Origin: Prosopocoilus inquinatus
Taxonomy: Eukaryota; Arthropoda; Insecta; Coleoptera; Lucanidae
DNA length: 64,000 nt
Assembly: GCA_036172665.1 (NCBI GenBank)
Contig: JAYKNF010000014.1
Coordinates: 3,461,001 to 3,525,000, forward strand
Direction of reading: 5' to 3'
Under the pieces are notes generated by a model. The model worked only from the letters and a program-made list of their open reading frames with translations. It was not told where the DNA came from and searched no databases. Shown here piece by piece: positions 1 to 11,570 of this stretch (position 1 is its first letter; every line of letters begins with the position of its first letter). The translations under genes were made by a program, and so were the position numbers.

Positions 1-7
1 TAAACGA

Positions 8-29
8 AACAACACGTATTAGCGTTGTT
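8..29. other. Dyad symmetry present in nearly every monomer (example copy)
   Basis: Monomer positions 7-12 read AACAAC and positions 23-28 read GTTGTT, a perfect 6-bp inverted repeat around a 10-base centre. The right arm lies inside the most conserved part of the monomer. Subtype changes at positions 14-16 (CGT, CGC, CAT, CCT, TGC) fall in the loop, so they leave the stem intact. Known background: short dyads are common in centromeric satellites and have been proposed to form non-B structures. A function here is inference only. Confidence 0.7.
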
Positions 30-38
30 CCTGTGATG

Positions 39-45
39 TATATAA
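39..45 (+). promoter_or_regulatory. TATA-like heptamer in X-type monomers (example)
   Basis: X monomers change CTAATCG to ATAATCG at monomer position 41, creating TATATAA. It appears once per cassette, for example near 9128, 11214, 24475 and 28349. I see no initiator, coding region or other promoter element nearby. It may simply be a subtype variant. Confidence 0.15.
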
Positions 46-127
46 TCGATCCTTACTCATCTATCATGTTATTTGACGTTTGGATGGACTCCAGTAACTC
101 TGATGAGAAATACAAAGATTTCGGACG

Positions 128-139
128 CAGCAGAAGCTG
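128..139. other. Short inverted repeat CAGC-N4-GCTG (example copy)
   Basis: Monomer positions 127-138 read CAGC, four bases (AGAA or AGGA in most copies), then GCTG. This is a 4-bp stem with a four-base loop. The main subtype alternation at position 133 (A or G) is in the loop. The T subtype (CAGCTGAAGCTAG) and U subtype (CAGCCGAAGCTGG) alter it. The stem is short, so chance cannot be excluded. Confidence 0.45.
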
Positions 140-2831
140 GAAATAGTTTTGAACGAAACACCACCTATTAGCGTTGTTCCTGTGATGTATCTAAACGATC
201 CTTACTTATCTAACATGTTATTTGACGTTTGGATGGACTCCAGTAAGTCTGATGTGAGATACAAAGTTTTGGGACGCAGCAGGAGCTGGAAATAGTTTTA
301 AACGAAACAACACGTATTAGCGTTGTTCCTGTGCTGTATCTAATTGATCCTTACTTATCTATCATGTTATTTGACGTTTGGATGGACTCCAGTAACCCTG
401 ACGTGAGATACGAAGTTCTCGGACGCAGCAGAAGCTGGAAATAGTTTTAAACGAAACAACACGCATTAGCGTTGTTCCTGTGATGTATCTAATCGATCCT
501 TACTCATCTATCATGTTATTTGGTGTTACGATGGACTCCAGTAACTTAGATGTGAGATACGAAGTTCTCGGGCGCAGCTGAAGCTAGAAATAGTTTTAAA
601 CGAAACAACACGCATTAGCGTTGTTCCTGTGATGTATCTAATCGATCCTTACTTATCTATCATGTTATTTGACGTTTGGATGTACTCCAGTAACCCTGAC
701 GTGAGATACGAAGTTCTCGGACGCAGCAGAAGCTGGAAATAGTTTTAAACGAAACAACACGTATTAGCGTTGTTCCTGTGATGTATCTAATCGATCCTTA
801 CTCATCTATCATGTTATTTGACGTTTGGACGGACTCCAGTAACTCTGATGGGAGATACAAAGTTCTCGGACGCAGTAGAAGCTGGAAATAGTTTTGAACG
901 AAAGAACACGTATTAGCGTTGTTCCTGTGATGTATCTAAACGATCCTTACTTATCTAACATGTTATTTGACGTTTGGATGTACTCCAGTAACCCTGACGT
1001 GAGATACGAAGTTCTCGGACGCAGCAGAAGCTGGAAATAGTTTTAAACGAAACAACACGTATTAGCGTTGTTCCTGTGATGTATCTAATCGATCCTTACT
1101 CATCTATCATGTTATTTGACGTTTGGACGGACTCCAGTAACTCTGATGGGAGATACAAAGTTCTCGGACGCAGTAGAAGCTGGAAATAGTTTTGAACGAA
1201 ACAACACGTATTAGCGTTGTTCCTGTGATGTATCTAAACGATCCTTACTTATCTAACATGTTATTTGACGTTTGGATGGACTCCAGTAAGTCTGATGTGA
1301 GATACAAAGTTTTTGGACGCAGCAGGAGCTGGAAATAGTTTTAAACGAAACAACACGCATTAGCGTTGTTCCTGTGAAGTATCTAATCGATCCTTACTCA
1401 TCTATCATGTTATTTGGCGTTTCGATGGACTCCAGTAACTTAGATGTGAGATACGAAGTTTTCGTAAGCAGCAGGAGCTGGAAATAGTTGTAAACGAAAC
1501 AACACGTTTTAGCGTTGTTCCTGTGCTGTATCTAATCGATCCTTACTTATCTATCATGTTATTTGACGTTTCGATGGGCTCCAGTAACTCTGATGTGAGA
1601 TACGAAGTTTTCGGACGCAGCAGGAGCTGGAAATAGTTGTAAACGAAACAACACGTTTTAGCGTTGTTCCTGTGCTGTATCTAATCGATCCTTACTTAGC
1701 TACTATGTTATTTGACGTTTGGATGGACTCCAGTAACCCTGACGTGAGATACGAAGTTCTCGGACGCAGCAGAAGCTGGAAATAGTTTTAAACGAAACAA
1801 CACGCATTAGCGTTGTACCTGTGAAGTATCTAATCGATCCTTACTCATCTATCATGTTATTTGACGTTTGGATGGACTCCAGCATGTCTGATGTGAGATA
1901 CAAAGTTTTTGGACGCAGCAGGAGCTGGAAATAGTTTTAAACGAAACAACACGTATTAGCGTCGTTCCTGTGATGTATTTAATCGATCCTTACTTATCTA
2001 ACATGTAATTTAAAGTTTGGATGGACTCCAGTAAGTCTGATGTGAGATACAAAGTTTTTGGACGCAGCAGGAGCTGGAAATAGTTTTAAACGAAGCAACA
2101 CGTATTGGCGTTGTTTCTGTGATATATCTAATCGATCCTTACTTAGCTACTATGTTATTTGACGTTTCGATCGACTCCAGTAACTCTAATGTGAGATACG
2201 AAATTTTCGGACGAAGCAGAAGCTGGAAATAGTTTTAAACGATACAACACGCATTAGCGTTGTTCCTGTGCTGTATCTAATCGATCCTTACTTATCTATC
2301 ATGTTATTTGACGTTTCGATGGACTCCAGTAAGTCTGATGTGAGATACGACGTTTTCGGACGCAGCAGAAGCTGGAAATAGTTTTAAACGAAACAACACC
2401 TATTAGCGTCGTTCCTGTGATGTATTTAATCGATCCTTACTTATCTAACATGTAATTTAAAGTTTGGATGGACTCCAGTAAGTCTGATGTGAGATACAAA
2501 GTTTTTGGACGCAGCAGGAGCTGGAAATAGTTTTAAACGAAACAACACGTATTAGCGTTGTTCCTGTGCTGTATCTAATCGATAATTACTTATCTATCAT
2601 GTTATTTGACGTTTCGATGGACTCCAGTAACTCTGATGTGAGATACGACGTTTTCGGACGCAGCAGAAGCTGGAAATAGTTTTAAACGAAGCAACACGTA
2701 TTGGCGTTGTTTCTGTGATATATCTAATCGATCCTTACTTAGCTACTATGTTATTTGACGTTTCGATCGACTCCAGTAACTCTAATGTGAGATACGAAAT
2801 TTTCGGACGCAGCAGAAGCTGGAAATAGTTT

Positions 2832-4693
2832 TAAACGAAACAACACGTATTAGCGTTGTTCCTGTGATGTATATAATCGATCCTTACTCATCTATCATGT
2901 TATTTGACGTTTGGATGGACTCCAGTAACTCTGATGAGAAATACAAAGATTTCGGACGCAGCAGAAGCTGGAAATAGTTTTGAACGAAACACCACCTATT
3001 AGCGTTGTTCCTGTGATGTATCTAAACGATCCTTACTTATCTAACATGTTATTTGACGTTTGGATGGACTCCAGTAAGTCTGATGTGAGATACAAAGTTT
3101 TGGGACGCAGCAGGAGCTGGAAATAGTTTTAAACGAAACAACACGTATTAGCGTTGTTCCTGTGCTGTATCTAATTGATCCTTACTTATCTATCATGTTA
3201 TTTGACGTTTGGATGGACTCCAGTAACCCTGACGTGAGATACGAAGTTCTCGGACGCAGCAGAAGCTGGAAATAGTTTTAAACGAAACAACACGCATTAG
3301 CGTTGTTCCTGTGATGTATCTAATCGATCCTTACTCATCTATCATGTTATTTGGTGTTACGATGGACTCCAGTAACTTAGATGTGAGATACGAAGTTCTC
3401 GGGCGCAGCTGAAGCTAGAAATAGTTTTAAACGAAACAACACGCATTAGCGTTGTTCCTGTGATGTATCTAATCGATCCTTACTTATCTATCATGTTATT
3501 TGACGTTTGGATGTACTCCAGTAACCCTGACGTGAGATACGAAGTTCTCGGACGCAGCAGAAGCTGGAAATAGTTTTAAACGAAACAACACGTATTAGCG
3601 TTGTTCCTGTGATGTATCTAATCGATCCTTACTCATCTATCATGTTATTTGACGTTTGGACGGACTCCAGTAACTCTGATGGGAGATACAAAGTTCTCGG
3701 ACGCAGTAGAAGCTGGAAATAGTTTTGAACGAAACAACACGTATTAGCGTTGTTCCTGTGATGTATCTAAACGATCCTTACTTATCTAACATGTTATTTG
3801 ACGTTTGGATGTACTCCAGTAACCCTGACGTGAGATACGAAGTTCTCGGACGCAGCAGAAGCTGGAAATAGTTTTAAACGAAACAACACGTATTAGCGTT
3901 GTTCCTGTGATGTATCTAATCGATCCTTACTCATCTATCATGTTATTTGACGTTTGGACGGACTCCAGTAACTCTGATGGGAGATACAAAGTTCTCGGAC
4001 GCAGTAGAAGCTGGAAATAGTTTTGAACGAAACAACACGTATTAGCGTTGTTCCTGTGATGTATCTAAACGATCCTTACTTATCTAACATGTTATTTGAG
4101 GTTTGGATGGACTCCAGTAAGTCTGATGTGAGATACAAAGTTTTTGGACGCAGCAGGAGCTGGAAATAGTTTTAAACGAAACAACACGCATTAGCGTTGT
4201 TCCTGTGAAGTATCTAATCGATCCTTACTCATCTATCATGTTATTTGGCGTTTCGATGGACTCCAGTAACTTAGATGTGAGATACGAAGTTTTCGTAAGC
4301 AGCAGGAGCTGGAAATAGTTGTAAACGAAACAACACGTTTTAGCGTTGTTCCTGTGCTGTATCTAATCGATCCTTACTTATCTATCATGTTATTTGACGT
4401 TTCGATGGGCTCCAGTAACTCTGATGTGAGATACGAAGTTTTCGGACGCAGCAGGAGCTGGAAATAGTTGTAAACGAAACAACACGTTTTAGCGTTGTTC
4501 CTGTGCTGTATCTAATCGATCCTTACTTAGCTACTATGTTATTTGACGTTTGGATGGACTCCAGTAACCCTGACGTGAGATACGAAGTTCTCGGACGCAG
4601 CAGAAGCTGGAAATAGTTTTAAACGAAACAACACGCATTAGCGTTGTTCCTGTGAAGTATCTAATCGATCCTTACTCATCTATCATGTTATTT
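2832..4693 (+). repeat. 19-monomer higher-order unit, copy 2 (partial, about 12.5 monomers)
   Basis: Matches 1..1862 until the copies diverge near 4694, where this copy reads TTTGGCGTTTCG and copy 1 reads TTTGACGTTTGG. Private differences seen include GAGGTTTGG near 4098 here and GTTGTACCTG near 1814 in copy 1. The abrupt switch from near identity to ordinary inter-monomer divergence marks a recombination junction inside a monomer. Confidence 0.88.
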
Positions 4694-5120
4694 GGCGTTT
4701 CGATGGACTCCAGTAACTTAGATGTGAGATACGAAGTTTTCGGACGCAGCAGGAGCTGGAAATAGTTGTAAACGAAACAACACGTTTTAGCGTTGTTCCT
4801 GTGCTGTATCTAATCGATCCTTACTTATCTATCATGTTATTTGACGTTTCGATGGGCTCCAGTAACTCTGATGTGAGATACGACGTTTTCGGACGCAGCA
4901 GAAGCTGGAAATAGTTTTAAACGAAACAACACGTTTAAGCGTTGTTCCTGTGCTGTATCTAATCGATCCTTACTTATCTATCATGTTATTTGACGTTTCG
5001 ATGGGCTCCAGTAACTCTGATGTGAGATACGACGTTTTCGGACGCAGCAGAAGCTGGAAATAGTTTTAAACGAAACAACACGCATTAGCGTTGTTCCTGT
5101 GATGTATCTAATCGATCCTT
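4545..5120 (+). repeat. Rare-subtype block, left copy (paired with 62050..62629)
   Basis: About 575 bases share private markers with the far end of the window at a displacement of 57,509 bases, which is 386 x 149 minus the net 5-base indel drift. Markers are GTGAAGTATC, ATAGTTGTAAACG, CACGTTTTAGCG and CACGTTTAAGCG. Beyond 5120 this copy reads CTTATTCATC where the other reads CTTACTTATC. Confidence 0.85.
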
Positions 5121-7657
5121 ATTCATCTATCATGTTATTTGGTGTTACGATGGACTCCAGTAACTTAGATGTGAGATACGAAGTTCTCCGACGCAGCTGA
5201 AGCTAGAAATAGTTTTAAACGAAACAACACGCATTAGCGTTGTTCCTGTGATGTATCTAATCGATCCTTACTTATCTATCATGTTATTTGACGTTTGGAT
5301 GTACTCCAGTAACCCTGACGTGAGATACGAAGATCTCGGACGCAGCAGAAGCTGGAAATAGTTTTAAACGAAACAACACGTATTAGCGTTGTTCCTGTGA
5401 TGTATCTAATCGATCCTTACTCATCTATCATGTTATTTGACGTTTGGACGGACTCCAGTAACTCTGATGGGAGATACGACGTTTTCGGACGCAGCAGCAG
5501 CTGGAAATAGTTTTAAACGAAACAACACATATTAGCGTTGTTCCTGTAGTGTATCTAATCGATCCTTACTCATCTATCATGTTATTTGACGTTTGGATGG
5601 ACTCCAGTAACTAGGATGAGAGATACAAAGATTTCGGACGCAGCAGAAGCTGGAAATAGTTTTGAACGAAACAACACCTATTAGCGTTGTTCCTGTGATG
5701 TATCTAAACGATCCTTCCTTATCTAACATATTATTTAACGTTTGGATACACTCCAGTAAGTCTGATGTGAGATACAAAGTTTTTGGACGCAGCAGGAGCT
5801 GGAAATAGTTTTAAACGAAACAACACGTATTAGCGTTGTTCCTGTGATGTATCTAAACGATCCTTACTTATCTAACATGTTATTTGACGTTTGGATGGAC
5901 TCCAGTGTGTCTGATGTGAGATACAAAGTTTTGGGACGCAGCAGGAGCTGGAAATAGTTTTAAACGAAACAACACATATTAGCGTTGTTCCTGTAATGTA
6001 TCTAATCGATCCTTACTCATCTATCATGTTATTTGACGTTTGGACAGACTCCAGTAACTCTGATGTGAGATACAAAGTTATCGGACGCAGCAGAAGCTGG
6101 AAATAGTTTTGAACGAAACAACACGTATTAGCGTTGTTCCTGTGATGTATCTAAACGATCCTTACTTATCTAACATGTTATTTGACGTTTGGATGGACTC
6201 CAGTAAGTCTGATGTGAGATACAAAGTTTTTGGACGCAGCAACAGCTGGAAATAGTTTTAAACGAAACAACACGTATTAGCGTTGTTCCTGTGCTGTATC
6301 TAATCGATACTTACTTATCTATCATGTTATTTGACGTTTGGATTAACTCCAGTAACTCTGATGTGAGATACGACGTTTTCGGACGCAGCAGAAGCTGGAA
6401 ATAGTTTTAAACTAAACAACACGTATTAGCGTTGTTCCTGTGATGTATCTAATCGATCCTTACTCATCTATCATGTTATTTGACGTTTGGGTGGACTCCA
6501 GTAACTCTGATGAGAGATACAAAGATTTCGGACGCAGCAGAAGCTGGAAATACTTTTGAACGATATACCACCTATTAGCGTTGTTCCTGTGATGTATCTA
6601 AACGATCCTTACTTAGCTAACATGTTATTTGACGTTTGGATGGACTCCAGTGTGTCTGATGTGAGATACAAAGTTTTGGGACGCAGCAGGAGCTGGAAAT
6701 AGTTTTAAACGAAACAACACGTATTAGCGTTGTTCCTGTGCTGTATCTAATCGATCCTTACTTATCTATCATGTTATTTGACGTTTGGATGGACTCCAGT
6801 AACCCTGACGTGAGATACGAAGTTCTCGGACGCAGCAGAAGCTGGAAATAGTTTTAAACGAAGCAACAGGCATTAGCGTTGTTCCTGTGATGTATCTAAT
6901 CGATCCTTACTCATCTATCATGTTATTTGACGTTTCGATGGACTCCAGTAACTCTGATGTGAGATACGACGTTTCCGGACGCAGCAGAAGCTGGAAATAG
7001 TATTAAACGAAACAACACGTATTAGCGTTGTTCCTGTGATGTATCTAATCGATCCTTACTCATCTATCATGTTATTTGACGTTTGGATGGACTCCAGTAA
7101 CTAGGATGAGAGATACAAAGATTTCGGACGCAGCAGAAGCTGGAAATAGTTTTGAACGAAACAACACCTATTAGCGTTGTTCCTGTGATGTATCTAAACG
7201 ATCCTTACTTATCTAACATGTTATTTAACGTTTGGATACACTCCAGTAAGTCTGATGTGAGATACAAAGTTTTTGGACGCAGCAGGAGCTGGAAATAGTT
7301 TTAAACGAAACAACACGTATTAGCGTTGTTCTTGTGCTGTATCTAATCGATACTTACTTATCTATCATGTTATTTGACGTTTCGATGGACTCCAGTAACT
7401 CTGATGTGAGATACGAAGTTTTCGGACGCAGCAGAAGCTGGAAATAGTTTTAAACGAAACAACACGTATTAGCGTTGTTCCGGTGATGTATCTAATCGAT
7501 CCTTACTCATCTATCATGTTATTTGACGTTTGGATGGACTCCAGTAACTCTGATGTGAGATACAAAGTTTTTGGACGCAGCAGGAGCTGGAAATAGTTTT
7601 AAACGAAACAACACGTATTAGCGTTGTTCCTGTGCTGTATCTAATCGATCCTTACTT
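4694..7657 (+). repeat. Mosaic monomer tract between larger units
   Basis: Parts of this tract recur elsewhere in short blocks. Bases around 5281 match those near 13923 (58 monomers on). Bases around 5520-6340 match 14460-15280 (60 monomers on) and 62880-63700 (385 monomers on). A monomer carrying GAAGCAACAGGCATTAG near 6858 recurs 41 monomers on near 12967. No gene or non-satellite sequence is present. GTAGTGTATC near 5546 and AACAGCTGG near 6240 look private. Confidence 0.8.
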
Positions 7658-8494
7658 ATCTATCATGTTATTTGACGTTTGGATGGACTCCAGTAACTCT
7701 GATGTGAGATACGAAGTTTTCGGACGCAGCAGAAGCTGGAAATAGTTTTAAAAGAAACAACACGTATTAGCGTTGTTCCTGTGATGTATCTAATCGATCC
7801 TTACTCATCTATCATGTTATTTGACGTTTGGGTGGACTCCAGTGAGTCTGATGTGAGATACAAAGTTTTGGGACGCAGCAGGAGCTGGAAATAGTTTTAA
7901 ACGAAACAACACGCATTAGCGTTGTTCCTGTGATGTATCTAATCGATCCTTACTCATCTATCATGTTATTTGACGTTTCGATGGACTCCAGTAACTCTGA
8001 TGTGAGATACGACGTTTCCGGACGCAGCAGAAGCTGGAAATAGTACTAAACGAAACAACACGTATTAGCGTTGTTCCTGTGATGTATCTAATCGATCCTT
8101 ACTCATCTATCATGTTATTTGACGTTTGGATGGACTCCAGTAACTAGGATGAGAGATACAAAGATTTCGGACGCAGCAGAAGCTGGAAATAGTTTTGAAC
8201 GAAACAACACCTATTAGCGTTGTTCCTGTGATGTATCTAAACGATCCTTACTTATCTAACATGTTATTTAACGTTTGGATACACTCCAGTAAGTCTGATG
8301 TGAGATACAAAGTTTTTGGAAGCAGCAGGAGCTGGAAATAGTTTTAAACGAAACAACACGTATTAGCGTTGTTCCTGTGCTGTATCTAATCGATCCTTAC
8401 TTATCTATTATGTTATTTGACGTTTGGATGGACTCCAGTAACCCTGACGTGAGATACGAAGTTCTCGGACGCAGCAGAAGCTGCAAATAGTTTT

Positions 8495-9239
8495 AAACGA
8501 AACAACACGCATTAGCGTTGTTCCTGTGATGTATCTAATCGATCCTTACTCATCTATCATGTTATTTGGCGTTACGATGGACTCCAGTAACTTAGATGTG
8601 AGATACGAAGTTCTCGGACGCAGCTGAAGCTAGAAATAGTTTTAAACGAAACAACATGCATTAGCGTTGTTCCTGTGATGTATCTAATCGATCCTTACTT
8701 ATCTATCATGTTATTTGACGTTTGGATGGACTCCAGTAACCCTGACTTGAGATACGAAGTTCTCGGACGCAGCCGAAGCTGGAAATAGTTTTAAACGAAA
8801 CAACACGTATTAGCGTTGTTCCTGTGCTGTATCTAATCGATCCTTACTTATCTATCATGTTATTTGGCGTTTCGATGGACTCCAGTAGCTCTGATGTGAG
8901 ATACGACGTTTTCGGACGCAGCAGAAGCTGGAAATAGTTTTAAACGAAACAACACGCATTAGCGTTGTTCCTGTGATGTATCTAATCGATCCTTACTTAG
9001 CTACTATGTTATTTGACGTTTTGATGGACTCCAGTAACTCTAATGTGAGATACGACGTTTTCGGACGCAGCAGAAGCTGGAAATAGTTTTAAACGAAACA
9101 ACACGTATTAGCGTTGTTCCTGTGATGTATATAATCGATCCTTACTCATCTATCATGTTATTTGACGTTTGGATGGACTCCAGTAACTCTGATGTGAGAT
9201 ACAAAGTTTTTGGACCCAGCAGGAGCTGGAAATAGTTTT
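8495..9239 (+). repeat. T-U-V-W-X monomer cassette (no Y)
   Basis: Five consecutive 149-bp monomers in fixed order. T has GGCGTTACGATGG and AAGCTAGAAATAG. U has CCCTGACTTGAG and CAGCCGAAG. V has GGCGTTTCG and AGTAGCTCTG. W has CTTAGCTACTATG and CTCTAATG. X has TGTATATAATCG. X is a hybrid: its second half is another subtype (GGACCCAGCAGG), and the usual Y is missing. The same truncation recurs at 16243..16987 in the second 52-mer copy. Confidence 0.85.
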
Positions 9240-10587
9240 AAACGAAACAACACGTATTAGCGTTGTTCCTGTGATGTATCTAAACGATCCTTACTTATCT
9301 AACATGTTATTTGACGTTTGGATGGACTCCAGTGTGTCTGATGTGAGATACAAAGTTTTGGGACGCAGCAGGAGCTGGAAATAGTTTTAAACGAAACAAC
9401 ACATATTAGCGTTGTTCCTGTAATGTATCTAATCGATCCTTACTCATCTATCATGTTATTTGACGTTTGGACAGACTCCAGTATCTCTGATGTGAGATAC
9501 AAAGTTATCGGACGCAGCAGAAGCTGGAAATAGTTTTGAACGAAACAACACGTATTAGCGTTGTTCCTGTGATGTATCTAAACGATCCTTACTTATCTAA
9601 CATGTTATTTGACGTTTGGATGGACTCCAGTAAGTCTGATGTGAGATACAAAGTTTTTGGACGCAGCAGGAGCTGGAAATAGTGTTAAACGAAACAACAC
9701 GTATTAGCGTTGTTCCTGTGCTGTATCTAATCGATACTTACTTATCTATCATGTTATTTGACGTTTCGATGGACTCCAGTAACTCTGATGTGAGATACGA
9801 AGTTTTCGGACGTAGCAGAAGCTGGAAATAGTTTTAAACGAAACAACACGTATTAGCGTTGTTCCTGTGATGTATCTAATCGATCCTTACTCATCTATCA
9901 TGTTATTTGACGTTTGGATGGACTCCAGTAACTCTGATGTGAGATACAAAGTTTTTGGACGCAGCAGGAGCTGGAAATAGTTTTAAACGAAACAACACGT
10001 ATTAGCGTTGTTCCTGTGCTGTATCTAATCGATCCTTACTTATCTATCATGTTATTTGACGTTTGGATTAACTCCAGTAACTCTGATGTGAGATACGACG
10101 TTTTCGGACGCAGCAGAAGCTGGAAATAGTTTTAAACGAAACAACACTTATTAGCGTTGTTCCTGTGATGTATCTAATCGATCCTTACTCATCTATCATG
10201 TTATTTGACGTTTGAGTGGACTCCAGTAACTCTGATGAGAGATACAAAGATTTCGGAAGCAGCAGAAGCTGGAAATACTTTTGAACGATACACCACCTAT
10301 TAGCGTTGTTCCTGTGATGTATCTAAACGATCCTTACTTATCTAACATGTTATTTGACGTTTGGATGGACTCCAGTGTGTCTGATGTGAGATACAAAGTT
10401 TTGGGACGCAGCAGGAGCTGGAAATAGTTTTAAACGAAACAACACGTATTAGCGTTGTTCCTGTGCTGTATCTAATCGATCCTTACTTATCTATCATATT
10501 ATTTGACGTTTGGATGGACTCCAGTAACCCTGACGTGAGATACGAAGTTCTCGGACGCAGCAGAAGCTGGAAATAGTTTTAAACGAA
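9187..10587 (+). repeat. Nested 16-monomer repeat in 52-mer copy 1, first block
   Basis: Matches 11571..12971 at a displacement of 2,384 (16 x 149). Shared markers are CCTGTAATG, AAAGTTATCGG, AATAGTGTTAAACG, GGACGTAGCAG, GACGTTTGAGTGG and TACTTTTGAACGATACACC. The matching blocks reappear in copy 2 at 16935..18335 and 19319..20719. So this duplication is older than the 52-monomer duplication. Confidence 0.88.
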
Positions 10588-11474
10588 ACAACACGCATTA
10601 GCGTTGTTCCTGTGATGTATCTAATCGATCCTTACTCATCTATCATGTTATTTGGCGTTACGATGGACTCCAGTAACTTAGATGTGAGATACGAAGTTCT
10701 CGGACGCAGCTGAAGCTAGAAATAGTTTTAAAAGAAACAACATGCATTAGCGTTGTTCCTGTGATGTATCTAATCGATCCTTACTTATCTATCATGTTAT
10801 TTGACGTTTGGATGGACTCCAGTAACCCTGACTTGAGATACGAAGTTCTCGGACGCAGCCGAAGCTGGAAATAGTTTTAAACGAAACAACACGTATTAGC
10901 GTTGTTCCTGTGCTGTATCTAATCGATCCTTACTTATCTATCATGTTATTTGGCGTTTCGATGGACTCCAGTAGCTCTGATGTGAGATACGACGTTTTCG
11001 GACGCAGCAGAAGCTGGAAATAGTTTTAAACGAAACAACACGCATTAGCGTTGTTCCTGTGATGTATCTAATCGATCCTTACTTAGCTACTATGTTATTT
11101 GACGTTTCGATGGACTCCAGTAACTCTAATGTGAGATACGACGTTTTCGGACGCAGCAGAAGCTGGAAATAGTTTTAAACGAAACAACACGTATTAGCGT
11201 TGTTCCTGTGATGTATATAATCGATCCTTACTCATCTATCATGTTATTTGACGTTTGGATGGACTCCAGTAACTCTGATGAGAAATACAAAGATTTCGGA
11301 AGCAGCAGAAGCTGGAAATAGTTTTGAACGAAACACCACCTATTAGCGTTGTTCCTGTGATGTATCTAAACGATCCTTACTTATCTAACATGTTATCTGA
11401 CGTTTGGATGGACTCCAGTAAGTCTGATGTGAGATACAAAGTTTTTGGACGCAGCAGGAGCTGGAAATAGTTTT
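10581..11474 (+). repeat. Complete T-U-V-W-X-Y cassette (6 monomers, 894 bp)
   Basis: Reference complete cassette. Y begins GAACGAAACACCACC and has CTAAACGATCC. Copies with one T are at 18329..19222, 34421..35314, 37103..37996, 40975..41868, 44849..45742, 46488..47381 and 54828..55721. Copies with two T monomers are at 27567..28609, 29951..30993, 49468..50510 and 52148..53190. Partial copies are at 24289..24735 (W-X-Y), 58551..59146 (V-W-X-Y) and 61381..61678 (T-U). Confidence 0.87.
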
Positions 11475-11570
11475 AAACGAAACACCACGTATTAGCGTTG
11501 TTCCTGTGCTGTATCTAATCGATCCTTACTTATCTATCATGTTATTTAACGTTTGGATACACTCCAGTAA

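Larger units (their letters stand above)
2..150 (+). repeat. Representative monomer (X subtype), 149 bp
   Basis: First complete monomer of the window, useful as a coordinate reference: monomer position n is window base n+1. It differs from the following monomer (151..299) at 13 of 149 positions by my count, about 9%. That is the typical scale of difference between neighbours, in contrast to the near identity of higher-order copies. The next monomer begins GAACG rather than AAACG, has CCACC at positions 11-15 and CTAAACGATCC around position 45. These are markers of the Y subtype. Confidence 0.95.
1..2831 (+). repeat. 19-monomer higher-order unit, copy 1
   Basis: Bases 1..1862 match 2832..4693 at a displacement of 2,831 bases, which is 19 x 149. 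Shared rare variants include GGGCGCAGCTGAAGCTAG near 570 and 3400 and TTTTCGTAAGCAGCAGG near 1459 and 4290. Private changes are few, for example AAAGAACACG near 901 in this copy only. The unit may begin left of the window. It contains a nested dimer: 747..1044 and 1045..1342 are near copies two monomers apart. It is rich in a rare subtype with GTTTTAGCG, GAAGTATC and GATGGGCTCC that is absent from about 6-62 kb. Confidence 0.9.

Noticed and set aside
5577..5777. Open frames of 66-67 codons on the minus strand, also at 14517..14717, 14812..15015, 22265..22465, 22560..22763, 26884..27084, 29268..29468 and 62937..63137
   Set aside because: They span 1.35 monomers of satellite and begin with TTG, not ATG, at the CAAAG of GATACAAAG. 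They exist only where subtype variants remove a stop. The 149-bp period breaks frame in the next monomer. No domain, no Kozak context and no independent conservation is seen.
6999..7008. ATTAAA poly(A)-signal-like hexamer in the GTATTAAACG monomers (about 7003, 13107, 20857, 39483 and others)
   Set aside because: It arises by one substitution in the common GTTTTAAACG. No transcript or gene structure is associated, so it is expected by chance.
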